A stretch of 64,000 nucleotides of DNA from Asterias rubens (Eukaryota; Echinodermata; Asteroidea; Forcipulatida; Asteriidae), in assembly GCF_902459465.1 (NCBI RefSeq), contig NC_047062.1:5024501-5088500 (forward strand), read 5' to 3'. The translations under genes and the position numbers were made by a program. A model generated the notes under the pieces. It made no database searches, had not been told where the DNA came from, and saw only the letters and a program-made list of their open reading frames with translations. This document shows positions 37,185 to 48,732 of this stretch, piece by piece; within the stretch, counting starts at the first letter, position 1; the number at the start of each line of letters is the position of its first letter.

Positions 37185-37345
37185 ATTATGTCCTCTATGC
37201 GATACTGTCCGGAGCACATTAATGCATATGCAATAGTGTCCGCCGGACAGTTTTGCATATGCATTCATGTCCGCCCGGACGCTACTGCATAATGCAATTA
37301 TGTCCGCCCGGACAAATTTGCATATGCAGTTGTGTCCGCCCCCGT
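37185..37345. repeat. Degenerate repeats of GTCCGCCCGGAC and TGCATATGCA palindromes
   Basis: Alternating palindromic motifs GTCCGCCCGGAC and GCATATGC at about 40 bp spacing, including one ATTTGCAT octamer at about 37317. The block appears to be a diverged relative of the adjacent 73 bp satellite. Confidence 0.6.
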
Positions 37346-37537
37346 GCGTCATTGCAGTAAATTAAACGCCCTTGGTCGACGGAACACTTTCTCCATTTTT
37401 TTTTACAAGCTACTGCATGTCATGAATGACATGAGAAATGTTCGGCCGCTGGGTATTCGCTGCAATCAAAAATACATGAATACTCATGCTGCATACGTAG
37501 GTTCAGTGCATGCACGCCCGCTTACGCGCGCACAGTT

Positions 37538-37757
37538 GATGTACGTGTCCACCGGACGGTTTTTGCATAGCCCCGGACACGATTGCATAATATGCAAAAG
37601 TGTCCGAAGCGATGTACATGTCCACCGGACGGTTTTTGCATAGCCCCGGACACGATTGCATAATATGCAAAAGTGTCCGAAGCGATGTACATGTCCACCG
37701 GACGGTTTTTGCATAGCCCCGGACACGATTGCATAATATGCAAAAGTGTCCGGAGCG
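37538..37757 (+). repeat. Three-copy 73 bp satellite of palindromic motifs
   Basis: Units start at 37538, 37611 and 37684 and are nearly identical. Each contains GTCCACCGGAC, TTTTTGCATAGCC, CCGGACACGATTGCATAATA and TGCAAAAGTGTCCG. Minus-strand ORFs here repeat the same 24-residue motif and are by-products. Confidence 0.85.
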
Positions 37758-38114
37758 GACAGTATTGCATGGTGGACACAAGTGCGTCTGACAGGTGTCG
37801 CATGGAGGAGGTTGGCATGGTTTGGGGGACGTTCGAATTCAGTGGGGATGGGCGGTTTGCACATGGAGGGCGGATGCTCGCGAATGGTAATACAAAACAC
37901 CGCACCCCGGCTTGGTTTTCGTGTGTGAATTAATTAGTGGTTAACTCAAGCATGGGCGCATTGGTCTCCATTTTTTTCTTTTTCGTTTGTCTTAAGGGCA
38001 CGTACGTGCATTTCATCCCCATACTTTTCAGTTCTTTTGTACTTACTGTATATGCCCTATGTCAGTGTATTTCCAAAGTCCAAAAGAGCCCAAATTCTAC
38101 TGATTAAATTTTGA

Positions 38115-38850
38115 ATGTAAATATTGCTCTGTTCCGTTTGCCGTTGGGCCTCTAAATGGCCTAAGATTGCACCACAGAGCATCTAGAGTGAAAACTTAGC
38201 CGGGCCCTTAAGCGGGCCTGGACCCAAGCCGTACTCGCGCGCGTGCTCACTCTTTGACAGATTTGCCCCCTACTAAAACTTGTGTCATAAATGCGCAACT
38301 GAAGATGCTGTTAACCCAAAAGCTTAAAAACTGCTGCTCACATTTTAAAATTTATGTTCCGTTCCATTCGATGCCTCTTATTGGCCTTAGATTGCTCAAC
38401 AGAGCATCTAGAATGCGAAATTTTCCGGGCCGGGCCGGACCCCAAGCCGTAAAAAGCTTTGCGTTCAGCTTTATAGCATGCTCCATCTTTAATAGATTTG
38501 TCCGACCCATCACCCCACCCCTCCCTCCTTAAATGTCTTGTCTTGATCCACCCTTGACGATGCTGGTGATGATAGGGATGAAACGCGTCTGAGCAATATG
38601 CAGAAATTATATGGATACGAAGCTATATTAAACTTAGTTTTTTTTTATATATTTATTTACAGATCTATACAATAACCATGATAGCAAAATATGGTGCGTC
38701 ATAGCTTTAAATAGGCATTACATTTCAACATCTGAGAGGGGGCACATCACCCCTCAGACTCCCTAGATTGCACCGGAGAGCATATACGGCCTACAATTGT
38801 CTAAGGGGCCCTAACGCGGGCCCCGAACCCCACGCCGTAAATGTCATGCC
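38115..38850. repeat. Three dispersed copies of a GC-rich module
   Basis: TAGATTGCACCACAGAGCAT-like and GGGCC...CCCAAGCCGTA-like motifs occur in the same order near 38165-38235, 38388-38455 and 38763-38840. The intervening sequence is unrelated. The module is probably a mobile-element remnant. A C-run near 39037-39049 follows. Confidence 0.55.
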
Positions 38851-39732
38851 AAACGATGTCCCCACATCTTTCAAGACAAATTGAACTCTAGTAAAGCTTA
38901 CTATACCGGTGACATCGTTCCGCAGATACAACCTCCCTGATGTGCAGACGCACTGTGATTTAAAATTCACTGCCCGCAAAAGCACACAAAACAGGTGTGG
39001 ATCAGGGGTAGGTCCAGCTAGTCGGTCCTTGCCCACCCCCCCCCCCCCGGCCTCCCCTTTATTATTTTCACCGCAGCATCATTAAACATGTAGCGAAAGT
39101 TTTTCCAGAAAGGGGCTCGTAAGCATTTTTTTGCACAAGTTTTTATTCAACTGATGAGCGTCAAGTTTTGATTATTCTAATTGCCATTTATAAGTCATTG
39201 AAACAAGTATATTGCGTTTTCTGACGTTTTCTTTTGTTTTTACAGATGCAAAGTGTCGTATTACAATCATACAGAAGTGTTTTTCGAGTCACGTTCGCTA
39301 TCAAGAAAGTTATGTGGATAATGCACATAAAATAGAGTATTATATTAAAAATGGAATTTATTTTATTCGACAGGCCTAAATGTTATCAGTTATTTGTATC
39401 AGCTGGTTATGCCATATACATTAATTCCATTGTTGTTGTTTAGACACCTTGTTACTGGGACCATGGAGGAAGGAAGAGCCTGGGACCAAGGCGGTACCTT
39501 TTGTGCCTTGAGGAGGGCGGAGACAACAACAGGGCGCTGCATCCGTAGCCAAGGAGACATCCTCCCCTTTACAAAACACCGCCCGTCACTTTCCAACGGG
39601 AGTCTGCTCTTTACGATTTTAATGGAATTAGTAGATTGAGTTACAATGCCACAACTGGACACGTCCATCTTTCAAGAAGACTGACGACGTCTTTTTATTG
39701 GCCAAAAGAAAACCCGATCCAAGCAACTGACC

Positions 39733-39947
39733 TATAAAAAGGAACTGCACATCTCTCAATTGAGTTTCCATTGAGGAGAGGACTGAGTTGTACATGACAG
39801 AAAAGCAGTTGCCCGATGTATTTATTTGTCAGAGAATTGACCATTCCAACGCAACTTTTTTCTTGTTAGCACATACATAATTTTGATACGATAAGAGAAA
39901 TCAATAGTTATTTATAAATAAAGATATTATATAAACATAAATCCAAA
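39733..39947 (+). promoter_or_regulatory. TATA promoter and 5' UTR of the Prop-like gene
   Basis: CTATAAAAAGG at about 39732 is a near-consensus TATA box, with a plausible initiator CTCAATT about 25 bp downstream. The ATG lies at 39948, giving a 5' UTR of about 190 bp without an intron. The ATG context AAAATG has a purine at -3. Confidence 0.5.
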
Positions 39948-42900
39948 ATGACGGATGTTTTTGGCGCTTCCGCTGACATAAATGAGACAATGAACTGCAA
40001 AGCATTTTCTTCCTTCTATCACTCGCCGAACCCCAACTTGTGTCTGGGCAGTGTTCTAAGCAATGAAGGTAAGTCAGTTTGTTCTTTGTATCACTTACAA
40101 TCACTATCAAAATACAGTATTTTTTGTTAGAATATTATTATCAATACGTTTTCCATCATCAATGTATGATCTGTAATATCCGAGTTCTGCAGATTGAAGA
40201 ACAAAAACACCACATATAGGTAAGGCATGTAAACTCGAGGTTCTGAATTTTGAACACTGCAGAGGTGGTGTGCTACACGGCGAGGGTACATGACGAAATA
40301 AAATGCATAAGTTCGAACCATGTGAAGAGTTCTGCAAACAATTTCTGAGATGAGTACATAATTTGTATAACGAGAAAACAAGTTGACTATTATGTTTTCA
40401 ATCTGTGTTATAGCACATCTCTATTTATAAAGTTCTAAACAATTCTCCAGAGAAATGTGTGTCTGCAATACTGTCGAAATGGACGAAATCGCTTTTGAAA
40501 ACATCCAAAACCACAACTGCTGCTGCATTAGAAACATTAGCCATACACGAGTGTGTGAAAAGCAAAAAAGAAAAGAAGATATAACATAACATCTTGTTGC
40601 TGCCTTTTCACTAACAACGTAACAAAATTTCACAGTTTACATTTTGAAATAATATTATGCTCTTAAAGGCAGTGGACACTATATTGGTAATTGCTCAAAA
40701 TAATTATTGGCATAAATCCTTACTTGATAACAAGTACATGTAATGGGGAGAGAGGTTGACAGTATAAAACATTGTGAGAAACAGCTCCCTCTGAAGTGAC
40801 GTAGTTTTCCAGAAAGAAGTAATTTTCCGCGAATTTGATTTCGAGACCTCAGATTTAGAATCCGACGTCTCGAAATCAAGCATCTGAAAGCACACAACTT
40901 CGTGTGACAAGGGTGTTTTTCTTTCATTATTATCTCGCAACTTTGACGACCAATTGAGCTCAAATTTTCACAGGTTTGTTATTTTATTCATATATGTTGA
41001 GATACACCAAGTGAGAAGACTGGTCTTTGACAGTTAACAATAGTGTCCAGGGTCTTTAAAACCAAACAAAGATTCTACGGCAGTTTATATAGAGAGGCTC
41101 CATGGGTCCAATGAAGTTTTGTGATCCATTCTTTCTCCATCAACAGAGTTCTTGTGAAAAAGGGGATAAATTACAAGTATAACCTCACGTAAAATTGGTT
41201 TAAAATACTACCTGTGTTTGTTGACTTCATGACTCAAATATTGGTCTGTACATTTTCATTTCATTCCTATAATTTTAACGATATCCATACAAAAAGGTGT
41301 GAATTCGCTTTAAATTGTTTGACTGTTGCAAAGACTCATCTTTGGCATAATACCCCATTCGTTTTTGGCGTCCAATGACCTCATGTTTCAAGTTTCGCTT
41401 CAAAAGGTTGTCACATAAAATGACATTTTGCACAACTTTAACATGAGGCTCTATATCTAAATATAATATTGGGTATTCAAGATGGGTCGAACATTCTGAC
41501 GATCCATAAGACATTATGGCCAGACTTAAGGAAACTTCGAGGTGGAATGTGACACGTGAATGAGTTGTTGAGCTGTTGTCGAGCTGTGTAAAGTGAAAAT
41601 TAGTTGCCAGACGAAAAGCTTTTTTTGCACAATATCGATCAAAATTGTTCAAAACGTGTCACAAAAGCACACATCAAAGTTACAAAATTGTTTCCACTTT
41701 CAGTAAGTCCACGTGGAATTGAAGACTGTTCGAAGTTGGGAACTCCCGCTCAAGATTGCAGCCATCAACAACAAGATACCAAAACATCCCCAGAAGAAAG
41801 CAGGAAGACACACTTCTCCCACCACATCAGCAGCGACCACGGACCGCCGCCCACCGGACCGCGTCGACGGCATCGCACCACGTTCACACAGGAGCAACTC
41901 CTTGCTCTCGAGGATTCGTTTGCCAAGAATCACTACCCGGATATTTACGGACGGGAGGAGCTAGCCAGAGAGACGGGACTGAACGAAGCAAGAATACAGG
42001 TAAGGTTGGTGGTGTTTAATACAGGGGGCTAAAATATGGGTGGGGTTGGTGGGACAGGGGGTTGCCTACGGGCGGGAGAAGTTAGCCCGGGGAAGGGCAA
42101 AAATACATGTACAGGTAAGGTTAGTGGTGTTTAAAGGAGTGGGGGCTATATATGGGTGAGGTTGGATGGACTGATGAGGGTTGTCTGCACGGAAATGGGA
42201 GGAGCTAGCCAGAGAGACGGGACTGAACGAGGCCAGAATACAGGTAAGGGTAGTGGTGGTTACATGATTGGGGCTAAAATATGGGTCACGGGATTGGTAG
42301 GCGGGGGGAGGTAGCCAGTAAGACGGGACTGAACGAAGCAAGAATACAGGTTAGTATTCATAGGAAGTGGGGCTAATGGGCTGGGTTGGGTTGGTGGGAC
42401 AGGGGGATTTCCACGGAGACAATGACTATTTAAACGAAGCAAGAAAACAGGTTGGTGCACTGTGGAAGTGTTACTAACTAAAATATGGGTGGGTTTGTTG
42501 CAGGGGGTTGTCTAATGACGGGAGTAGCTATAGCCAGAGAGTAGGGACTGAACGGAGCAAGCATGCAGGGGGGCCCAATTTCATGGCTCTGCTTACCGCC
42601 GAATTCCGCGCTTACGATCGCGATTCCCCGCTTACGTGCAAGCGCCGAATTTCTGCGCTAGCCTTTTAAGCGTAGAATGCCTAGTAACGTGAAGTACGCT
42701 CGCGCAGAAGCCCAAATTCGCCGCTAACCCGTGAAATACGCTTGCCGCAAGCACATAATTCCCTGCTTCCGTAAGCGCCGATTCTGTGCTTACGGTAAGC
42801 AGAGCCATGAAATTGGGCCCAGGTTGGTGCACTGTTACTCTGGGAGTGGGGCTAAATTATGGGTGGGGTTGTTGGGACGGGGGTTGTGTGGACAGATGAG

Positions 42901-45900
42901 AGGAGCTCACAGAGACACGGGACTAAACGAAGAATGATACAAGTTGGTGGTATTTATTACAGGAGTGCGGGCTAAACAAATGGGTGGGGTCGGGGGAATC
43001 CCCAGAGGGTTGTCTACATGTGGGAGGAGGTATTAACTAGAGAGACGGGACTGAAAAAAAGGAAGAATACAGGTACGTTTGGTGGTGTTTACAGGGAGTG
43101 GGGTAAACATTATTATGGGTGGGGTTGGTGGGACAGGGGGTTGCCTATACGGGCGGGAAGAGTTAGCCCGGGGACGGAATGAATTACCACTAAACGACGA
43201 ATGCAAAATGATAACGCACTTGTCCTCGGTACTTGCATATACCCGAATACTACTCGAGTACCCCATTTTAAAGCCATTTGACACTATCGGAACAGACAAA
43301 AAAGTTCACAGATTTACAAATAACTTACAGGGTTTACAGAAGGTGATGGTGAAAGACTTGTCTTGAAATATAATTACATGAAATGCTTTACTTTTTGAGA
43401 AAACATCAAAAACAATAATTATAAATTCTCGATATCGAGAATTACGGATTTATTCTGACACGGTGAAACGTGCGGAAACAAGGGTGGGTTTTCCCGTTAT
43501 TTTCTCCCGAATCCGATGACCGATTGAGCCTAAATTTTCACAGGTTTGTTATTTTAGAAATGTTTGGGTGTTATAAAACAAATATTGGCTGCTTTTACTC
43601 GTGCAATGGTTTAAACTATGACCCTCGGTGATCCCCGGAGCGTTCTATCTATTTGTCAAAGACTAGCCTTCATCTCAATATATGCATACAATAACAAACC
43701 TGGGAAAACTTGAGCTCAATCGGTCATCGAACTTGCGAGAAAATAATGAAAGAAAAAAACACCCTTGTCACACGAAGTTGTGTACATTTAGATGTTGATT
43801 TCGAGACCTCAAATAGTAAATATGAAGTCTCGAAATCAAATTCGTGAATAATTACTTCTTTCTCGAAAACTATGGCACTTCAGAGTGAGCCATTTCTCTT
43901 ACTCGTCACCAAGAAAGGTTTTATGCTACTAGTTATTTTGAGTAATTACCAATAGTGTCCACTGCCTTTTTAACCTTAAGTTCCCTGGGCATCTACTGAC
44001 TTACACCGCGAACATAGTTCGAAGAAGCAAGGATGATAAATTAAATTTTGAAATTTGAAATCGGTTTGAAATTAACCCATCAAATAAACAAACATCTTTC
44101 AAATTTTTACATATTGTGTTTCTGATTTTGAAATAGATTGAAATATATTGTATGTTATTGTTCACCGAGTCATCTATATGAGCTTCAATCTAGAATACTT
44201 TTTTAAAAAGTGGTGTCTTTAAAAAATTATTATCTAATGGCAACGCTTTAGCTGTCATGACCAATAAATACATACCATCAAAAAAAAAAGAAACAGACAA
44301 CTCCATATTGTGTAATAAGGCTGTACTCAAGAAGTTCACTACTTTTATTCTGAATCCAAAGTTTGCAAGAGACGTCTGGGTTTTGCATGTATATTTTCAA
44401 AAAGCAATATTTCGTTGTTTAAAGTCAATCTTACATCAAAAACATAACAATTCTTTACATAAACTTGAGTCTTTGCTAAACAATTATGTGAAAGGCAATA
44501 AATACATACGGGCCTATTTAAAATAAATTCTCAAAGAAACCTAGACCCATTCAAAAATATACCGGGTACTTTATTACAAACAAGCGTTTCTGGAAATAAA
44601 ACAAATCCAGATATTCAGATGGGACTGGTTTTTCAACAGCATTTGTACCAGAATACCATTTGCATTTGCTTTCAAAAACTTTATCTGAAAAAAAAGACTT
44701 GAAAAGTTCCCGAATATTATTACCATGGACATAAGCTGTAAACACACACACATGTGACTGTGACTGACATTGTGTACTAATTGTGTGGGCGGTCGGACAA
44801 CTTGACAGAGATTTTCTCGCCCTTTATGTACCTCAGCGGTTGATCTCCTAACGAACCGAGGACACTCATGTCCTAATTGTATCACCAAACCAAAGCAGCT
44901 GAGTTCAGCTCTTCTCCCTCCATCTCGATGGTCAGTTCCCGTCTGCTGTCAGAGCGAGCGGTCTCTTAATTAACCAAGCCGGGATAAATCGAGCCGATCC
45001 CGGGGGGACCGCGAACGTCCAGAAGCAATGACATCTCGATTGTCACTAACGAGCTACAAATAGGATTAGAAGGGGAATCTTTTATTGTTTTGCATTTCCA
45101 CCGCCTCTTTGCTCATCTGTGGCCATCATCGAAGAAGGATCTGATTTGAGATTAACGACGTGGCAGTTTGCCTCCTTTCTTGTTTTTTCCCCATGTTTTT
45201 ACTATTTTTTTTTTTAATTGGTGGTTTAAATCTCAGAGCTTATTGGTATTGGTCTGCTTCCGGCTGAAGACTTGTTTTTTTTTAATCGAGCTTTTATACA
45301 TTGCTGAACGCAAGTTTTGTTTCTTTTCCATTTTGTTGCCACGATTAAGGAACAGTAAGGTTTTACAAACCGTACACTGAGAAATGCCTTTAAGGGATGG
45401 TACATTGTCCGAAATGTAAAGTCATTCAAATCCCCTTGTAAAAAAATAAATAAAAAAACACTGCACAAAATGACCATTATAGTATGAGATCGACTAGAGA
45501 GAAAGCAAGGACGTTTGGAGGGGCTATTAGATTAGTGAGGGGCATGAAGGGCTGACTTGCCGGACATTTGAAACACCTGGGAAACACATCAATTTTTCCT
45601 CTTTTGTCAGTTTTTTTCTCCTTCGATTTTTCTCCGAATTCTCCCCAACCCCACTCTTTACCCATTCAGGAGGGCAGTTGACTCATGCTCCCTGGGTAAG
45701 ATTGAAATTACTCGGCTTTGTTTATATCTTTATATTTTCCTCTTGTTATCCTATACCCTTTCTACCCGATGATAACCGAGCTTGATTTGTCGTTATATAG
45801 GTGTGGTTTCAAAACCGACGGGCAAAGTTTCGCAAGCAAGAGCGTCAACTCACAAAGAGGACCCCCTCATCGGCCATCAGCCTGCTACCCGGCTCATCCA

Positions 45901-46181
45901 CGTACGGTGGGCTAGTCTACCCACCAACACATTCTGGGTATCCTTACCACACCGTAGGACCACGGTACTATCCCCACTCAGCAGCGGCTTATGATCCACA
46001 CCACCAAGCAGTCCGGCAGTATTCACCGAGCGCGTGTTTGGCTGCTCCGGACGCCGGGGATCGGGAGCGATCAACGGCGGTCGTTGCTTCGAGAGATGAC
46101 GACTGGTTCGGAAGTCAGTCGTTCTTGCACAACTCTCATACGCACAGTCACAGTGCGATGTCACGATTGTACCAAGCATAA
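39948..46181 (+). CDS. Prop1: Prop-like paired-class homeobox transcription factor (3 exons, 265 aa)
   Basis: Exons: 39948-40068, 41704-41999 and 45801-46181. All are phase-consistent, with donors GAAG|GTAAGT and ACAG|GTAAGG and acceptors TTTCAG and TATATAG. The homeodomain spans residues 94-153 (RRRHRTTF ... [14 protein letters not shown]), has Gln at homeodomain position 50, and is interrupted between positions 46 and 47, an intron site common in paired-class genes. The segments [26 protein letters not shown] and NEARIQ are closest, from memory, to PROP1. Phox2 and Prrx fit less well in helix 2 ([10 protein letters not shown]), although [10 protein letters not shown] is also seen in Phox2. 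There is no paired domain and no OAR motif was recognised. The C-terminus is rich in Tyr, His, Pro and Ser ([14 protein letters not shown]). In vertebrates Prop1 acts in pituitary development; its role here is unknown. An array of decayed copies of the exon 2 end follows the second donor. Confidence 0.85.
40069..41703. other. Intron 1 of the Prop-like gene
   Basis: Contains a full family A element (40663-41059). The remainder is AT-rich with no recognised exon. The open frame running upstream of exon 2 into this intron is shadow sequence. Confidence 0.6.
40663..41059. mobile_element. Family A inverted-repeat element in Prop-like intron 1
   Basis: Starts TTAAAGGCAGTGGACACTAT and ends ATAGTGTCCAGGGTCTTTAA. 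It keeps the interior GAGACCTC/GAGGTCTCG-type dyad. Confidence 0.8.
41946..43200 (+). repeat. Tandem array of about nine decayed copies of the homeobox exon 2 / intron 2 boundary
   Basis: Unit of about 105-130 bp. Its first half is the end of exon 2 (codons for [16 protein letters not shown]) and its second half is the start of intron 2 (GTAAGGTTGGTGGTGTTTA, GGGGCTAAAATATGGGTGGG, GGGACAGGGGGTTG). Copies begin near 41946 (the functional exon), 42066, 42187, 42300, 42410, 42505, 42890, 43020 and 43147. Copies 3 (codons 42199-42243) and 4 keep the reading frame and a donor (GTAAGG and GTTAGT); others carry deletions and stops. A family B element interrupts copy 6. Confidence 0.88.
42571..42820. 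mobile_element. Family B inverted-repeat element, 250 bp
   Basis: The perfect terminal repeat GGGCCCAATTTCATGGCTCT is mirrored by AGAGCCATGAAATTGGGCCC. The interior is rich in GCTTACG/CGTAAGC motifs and almost fully self-complementary. It is inserted in the decayed homeobox boundary array. Confidence 0.85.
43250..43972. mobile_element. Two overlapping family A-related elements in Prop-like intron 2
   Basis: Positions 43250-43650 resemble the divergent element at 51300-51600 (GAAATGCTTTACTTTTTGAG, TCTCGATATCGAGAAT, GGCGAAACGTGCGGAAACAA-like). Positions 43654-43972 are a family A copy ending AATAGTGTCCACTGCCTTTT. Confidence 0.65.
43973..45800. other. Rest of Prop-like intron 2, apparently element-poor
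   Basis: Apart from the candidate enhancer at about 44890-45095, it is AT-rich and without an assigned exon. It contains no obvious copies of the repeat families found elsewhere, which is unusual in this window. Confidence 0.4.
44890..45095 (+). promoter_or_regulatory. Candidate intronic enhancer
   Basis: A non-repetitive, more GC-rich block with a cluster of developmental factor-like motifs: E-box CAGCTG (about 44896), TTAATTAA homeodomain site (44966), GGGATAAATC (44981), and an inverted TGACA/TGTCA pair (TGACATCTCGATTGTCA, 45029) of the kind bound by TALE homeodomain factors. Motifs this short occur by chance. The call rests on clustering and lack of repeats. Confidence 0.3.
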
Positions 46182-48732
46182 CAGAGCACTCATCATGACA
46201 ATTGCCATTCCTATATATCCGTTAATGAATTTTTTTTTGTGCGAATACGTTTCGGTATTGAAGGTTCGAATCCCGTCTACTACAACGACTGTTTATGTGA
46301 TGGACAATGTTTTAACCCGCACGGCCCCGACTTCTGTTATTATCTCTTATGATAAATAATGGCAGACTTGTGTTTACCCTTATAATTCTTAATGTTCCAA
46401 GTTTTAAAAAATGAAAGCAAAAATATAAATAATTTATTACTCTAATGTCAAATAACCCATCACTCTTTGCATGGTATGTGACATACTGTAAAAGTACAGT
46501 TAAACAACATAGACCTATTATGGTTATTGTTTTAAAATTATGGGATAAGATTGGTTTTGAATGATGGTGAACAAAAATACTTATAAGTATATTTTTCATA
46601 AAGCCACCATGGTTCACAATTTTTATAATCTTGTTTCGTTTGAAATACCGCCTGAAGCTTCACCCACCCAGCAAGCAAGTCTGGTGTGTTATTTGAGTGG
46701 GGCGCCCTCTGATAGAAGAAGGTTGCTCTGGCCTATCCTGCACGCCGCGCGCACTACAGTTTTGTGCGTTTTCCATTGTTTTATTACGGTGGTTTGATGA
46801 CGTCATTGCAAATGGTCCAGCGGTATGATCGATCTCCATTATTTAACGTTTGGGAAACGTTCGAACATGCGCAGCACACTTTGCTTATAGGCAAACCTTC
46901 AACCTTTGCAAACATTTTGATAATGAGCATGAAGTGTTTGTTGATATCTAAAGTTTTACTCGTTTTAGAAAAAAATGATAACACACCAAATCTAAACAAT
47001 TATTGTTGACTATAGTTCCGGCGTTGACAAATCTTTTTAAGTCAAAGATGAACATTTTAACGGACTCAGTCTCATGTTGTATCATATTGTTTTACAAGAG
47101 TAGCTCAGCTAATATTGAGAATCATAATAAGATTTATTTAATAGAATTTACTCTTGTTGCACTTCGTTCATTCATAGAACACGTTGATTTGTGTTTACAC
47201 AGTTGGCCCGTCACGCTCCACTAAGCCCGCGCCATTTTGTAATGTTCGACTTTCACTTTGTATGTTAAGAAGTCTTGTATGTATATGACTGTATTATGTA
47301 AAAAACAAATTAAAACAAAAAACTAAAATTTTGAAACAAATTTCAATCATTATAGACCTGTATGGAACAAAAACAAGACAGCCAATCTTGGTTATTTTGA
47401 TTCAGGAAAACAAACTGGGACACACGAGAGATAAACTCGTGTGTATATGGGCTATTATATTTGGCCTTAGACGCATGTTTCCTTCAGGGAACTTGACTAA
47501 AACGGGATTTTCTTTTAATCTGCGACCTCCGGATTAACGTGCAGGTGCCGTAGGCCTATACCACATGAAATACATATATGGCTCGTTATTAGATCACCAT
47601 TTGACAAACACTACAGCATGTACAAGCCGGAGTAGGACCTACGAGCCGAATTTCAGAATGCACAAATTTCATCTAAAGATGAGTTTTAATTTAGGTTTTA
47701 ACCTTACCCCGATGTATGTTAATGTTAGCCGAGTTATGTGGGAAAAACCCCACAGCTGTGCACAGGCGTATTATTCGAACCCACGCTCTCTGCATATCTA
47801 GAGCAGATGTCTTACCAAATAGACCGAGATTATCCGGTATATCTATATCGGTAGCTACTAGATGGCTACCGAGCAACTCGGTGGTCTACCTGCTCTAGAA
47901 TTACAAAGGTCGTGGGTTCGAATCTGACCCGAGTATAGTGAGTATTCAGTGCTAACACACATCGGTCTAAAGGTAAAAACAATAGTTTTTATCCCCAGTG
48001 CAAATTTAACACCCATTAAGATGAGTAACACTTTGCTTAGAAATTAAGATTGATTCGCATTTAAGATGGGTCTAATGGCATAGTAAAATCATGGAGGAAG
48101 AAAATTTGCTTCCTCCATGGTAAAATCAAGCCGGTTTCAAATCATGTTCTGTTTTTTTTTGTTCTCTACTCAAAATAGATTTAATATTATACTTTAATAG
48201 TCAGTTTTCCTTGTGTTTTATAACTTGATCATTGATATATGCACTGTTATTTTAACTAGTGGGTTTTCCCTTCTAAAATGTTACACTTTATAACGAGATT
48301 CTCACAACCTGTTTTATAATGTATGAAAATGAAGAGTGAATAAGGTTATGCAGATAGCTGCAAAACATAAAGCACATTCGATGAAATAAAATACTGTCAA
48401 GTTCGATGTACAACACAATCAGTAAAGGTGTATTTGTTATCGTGTCATTCCATTGGAAATGTTTCACCATTGTCGCTGTAATATTGAACCTGATCTTTAT
48501 AACAACATAGATTAACGAATTACATCAAACTTAAAATAATCCCATCACAGGAAGGTCTTTTTATGCAGGTCATTAAAGAGGGACTCAGGTGTAATTAAGT
48601 TTTGTAATAATTTTCCAACGAATAGAAGTTTTATTGATTTGCGAATCTCTATTCCTCCTGTTAACGGTAGGGTCATAGACTGATAACTACTCCAGATATT
48701 AATTACACGTATTCAATTAAAAAATGGTTTAT
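46182..48732. other. Intergenic region after the Prop-like gene
   Basis: No coding exon recognised. The first few hundred bases are probably 3' UTR, but no convincing AATAAA was found close to the stop. An inverted SINE pair lies at 47691-48010. The rest is AT-rich. Confidence 0.4.
47691..48010. mobile_element. Inverted pair of tRNA-derived SINE fragments
   Basis: The left part reads on the minus strand (B-box complement ATTCGAACCC near 47774, CTAGAGCAGATGTCTTACC). The right part reads on the plus strand (CTGCTCTAGAATTACAAAGG, GGGTTCGAATCTG, GCTAACACACATCGG, TTATCCCCAGTGCAAATTTA). Together they form an imperfect palindrome. Confidence 0.7.

Noticed and set aside
37484-37905. Minus-strand ORFs with a 24-residue repeat (FAYYAIVSGAMQKPSGGH)
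   Set aside because: These are translations of the 73 bp satellite. They are open in more than one frame and have no start context or splice signals.
39570-39590. rRNA-like motif ACAAAACACCGCCCGTCAC
   Set aside because: It resembles the 3' end of small-subunit rRNA only over about 12-15 bases. The surrounding sequence has no rRNA similarity.
41604-41703. Homeobox exon 2 extending upstream to an in-frame ATG at 41604
   Set aside because: The frame is open, but a good acceptor at 41703 and a phase-matched first exon with a TATA promoter explain the protein better.
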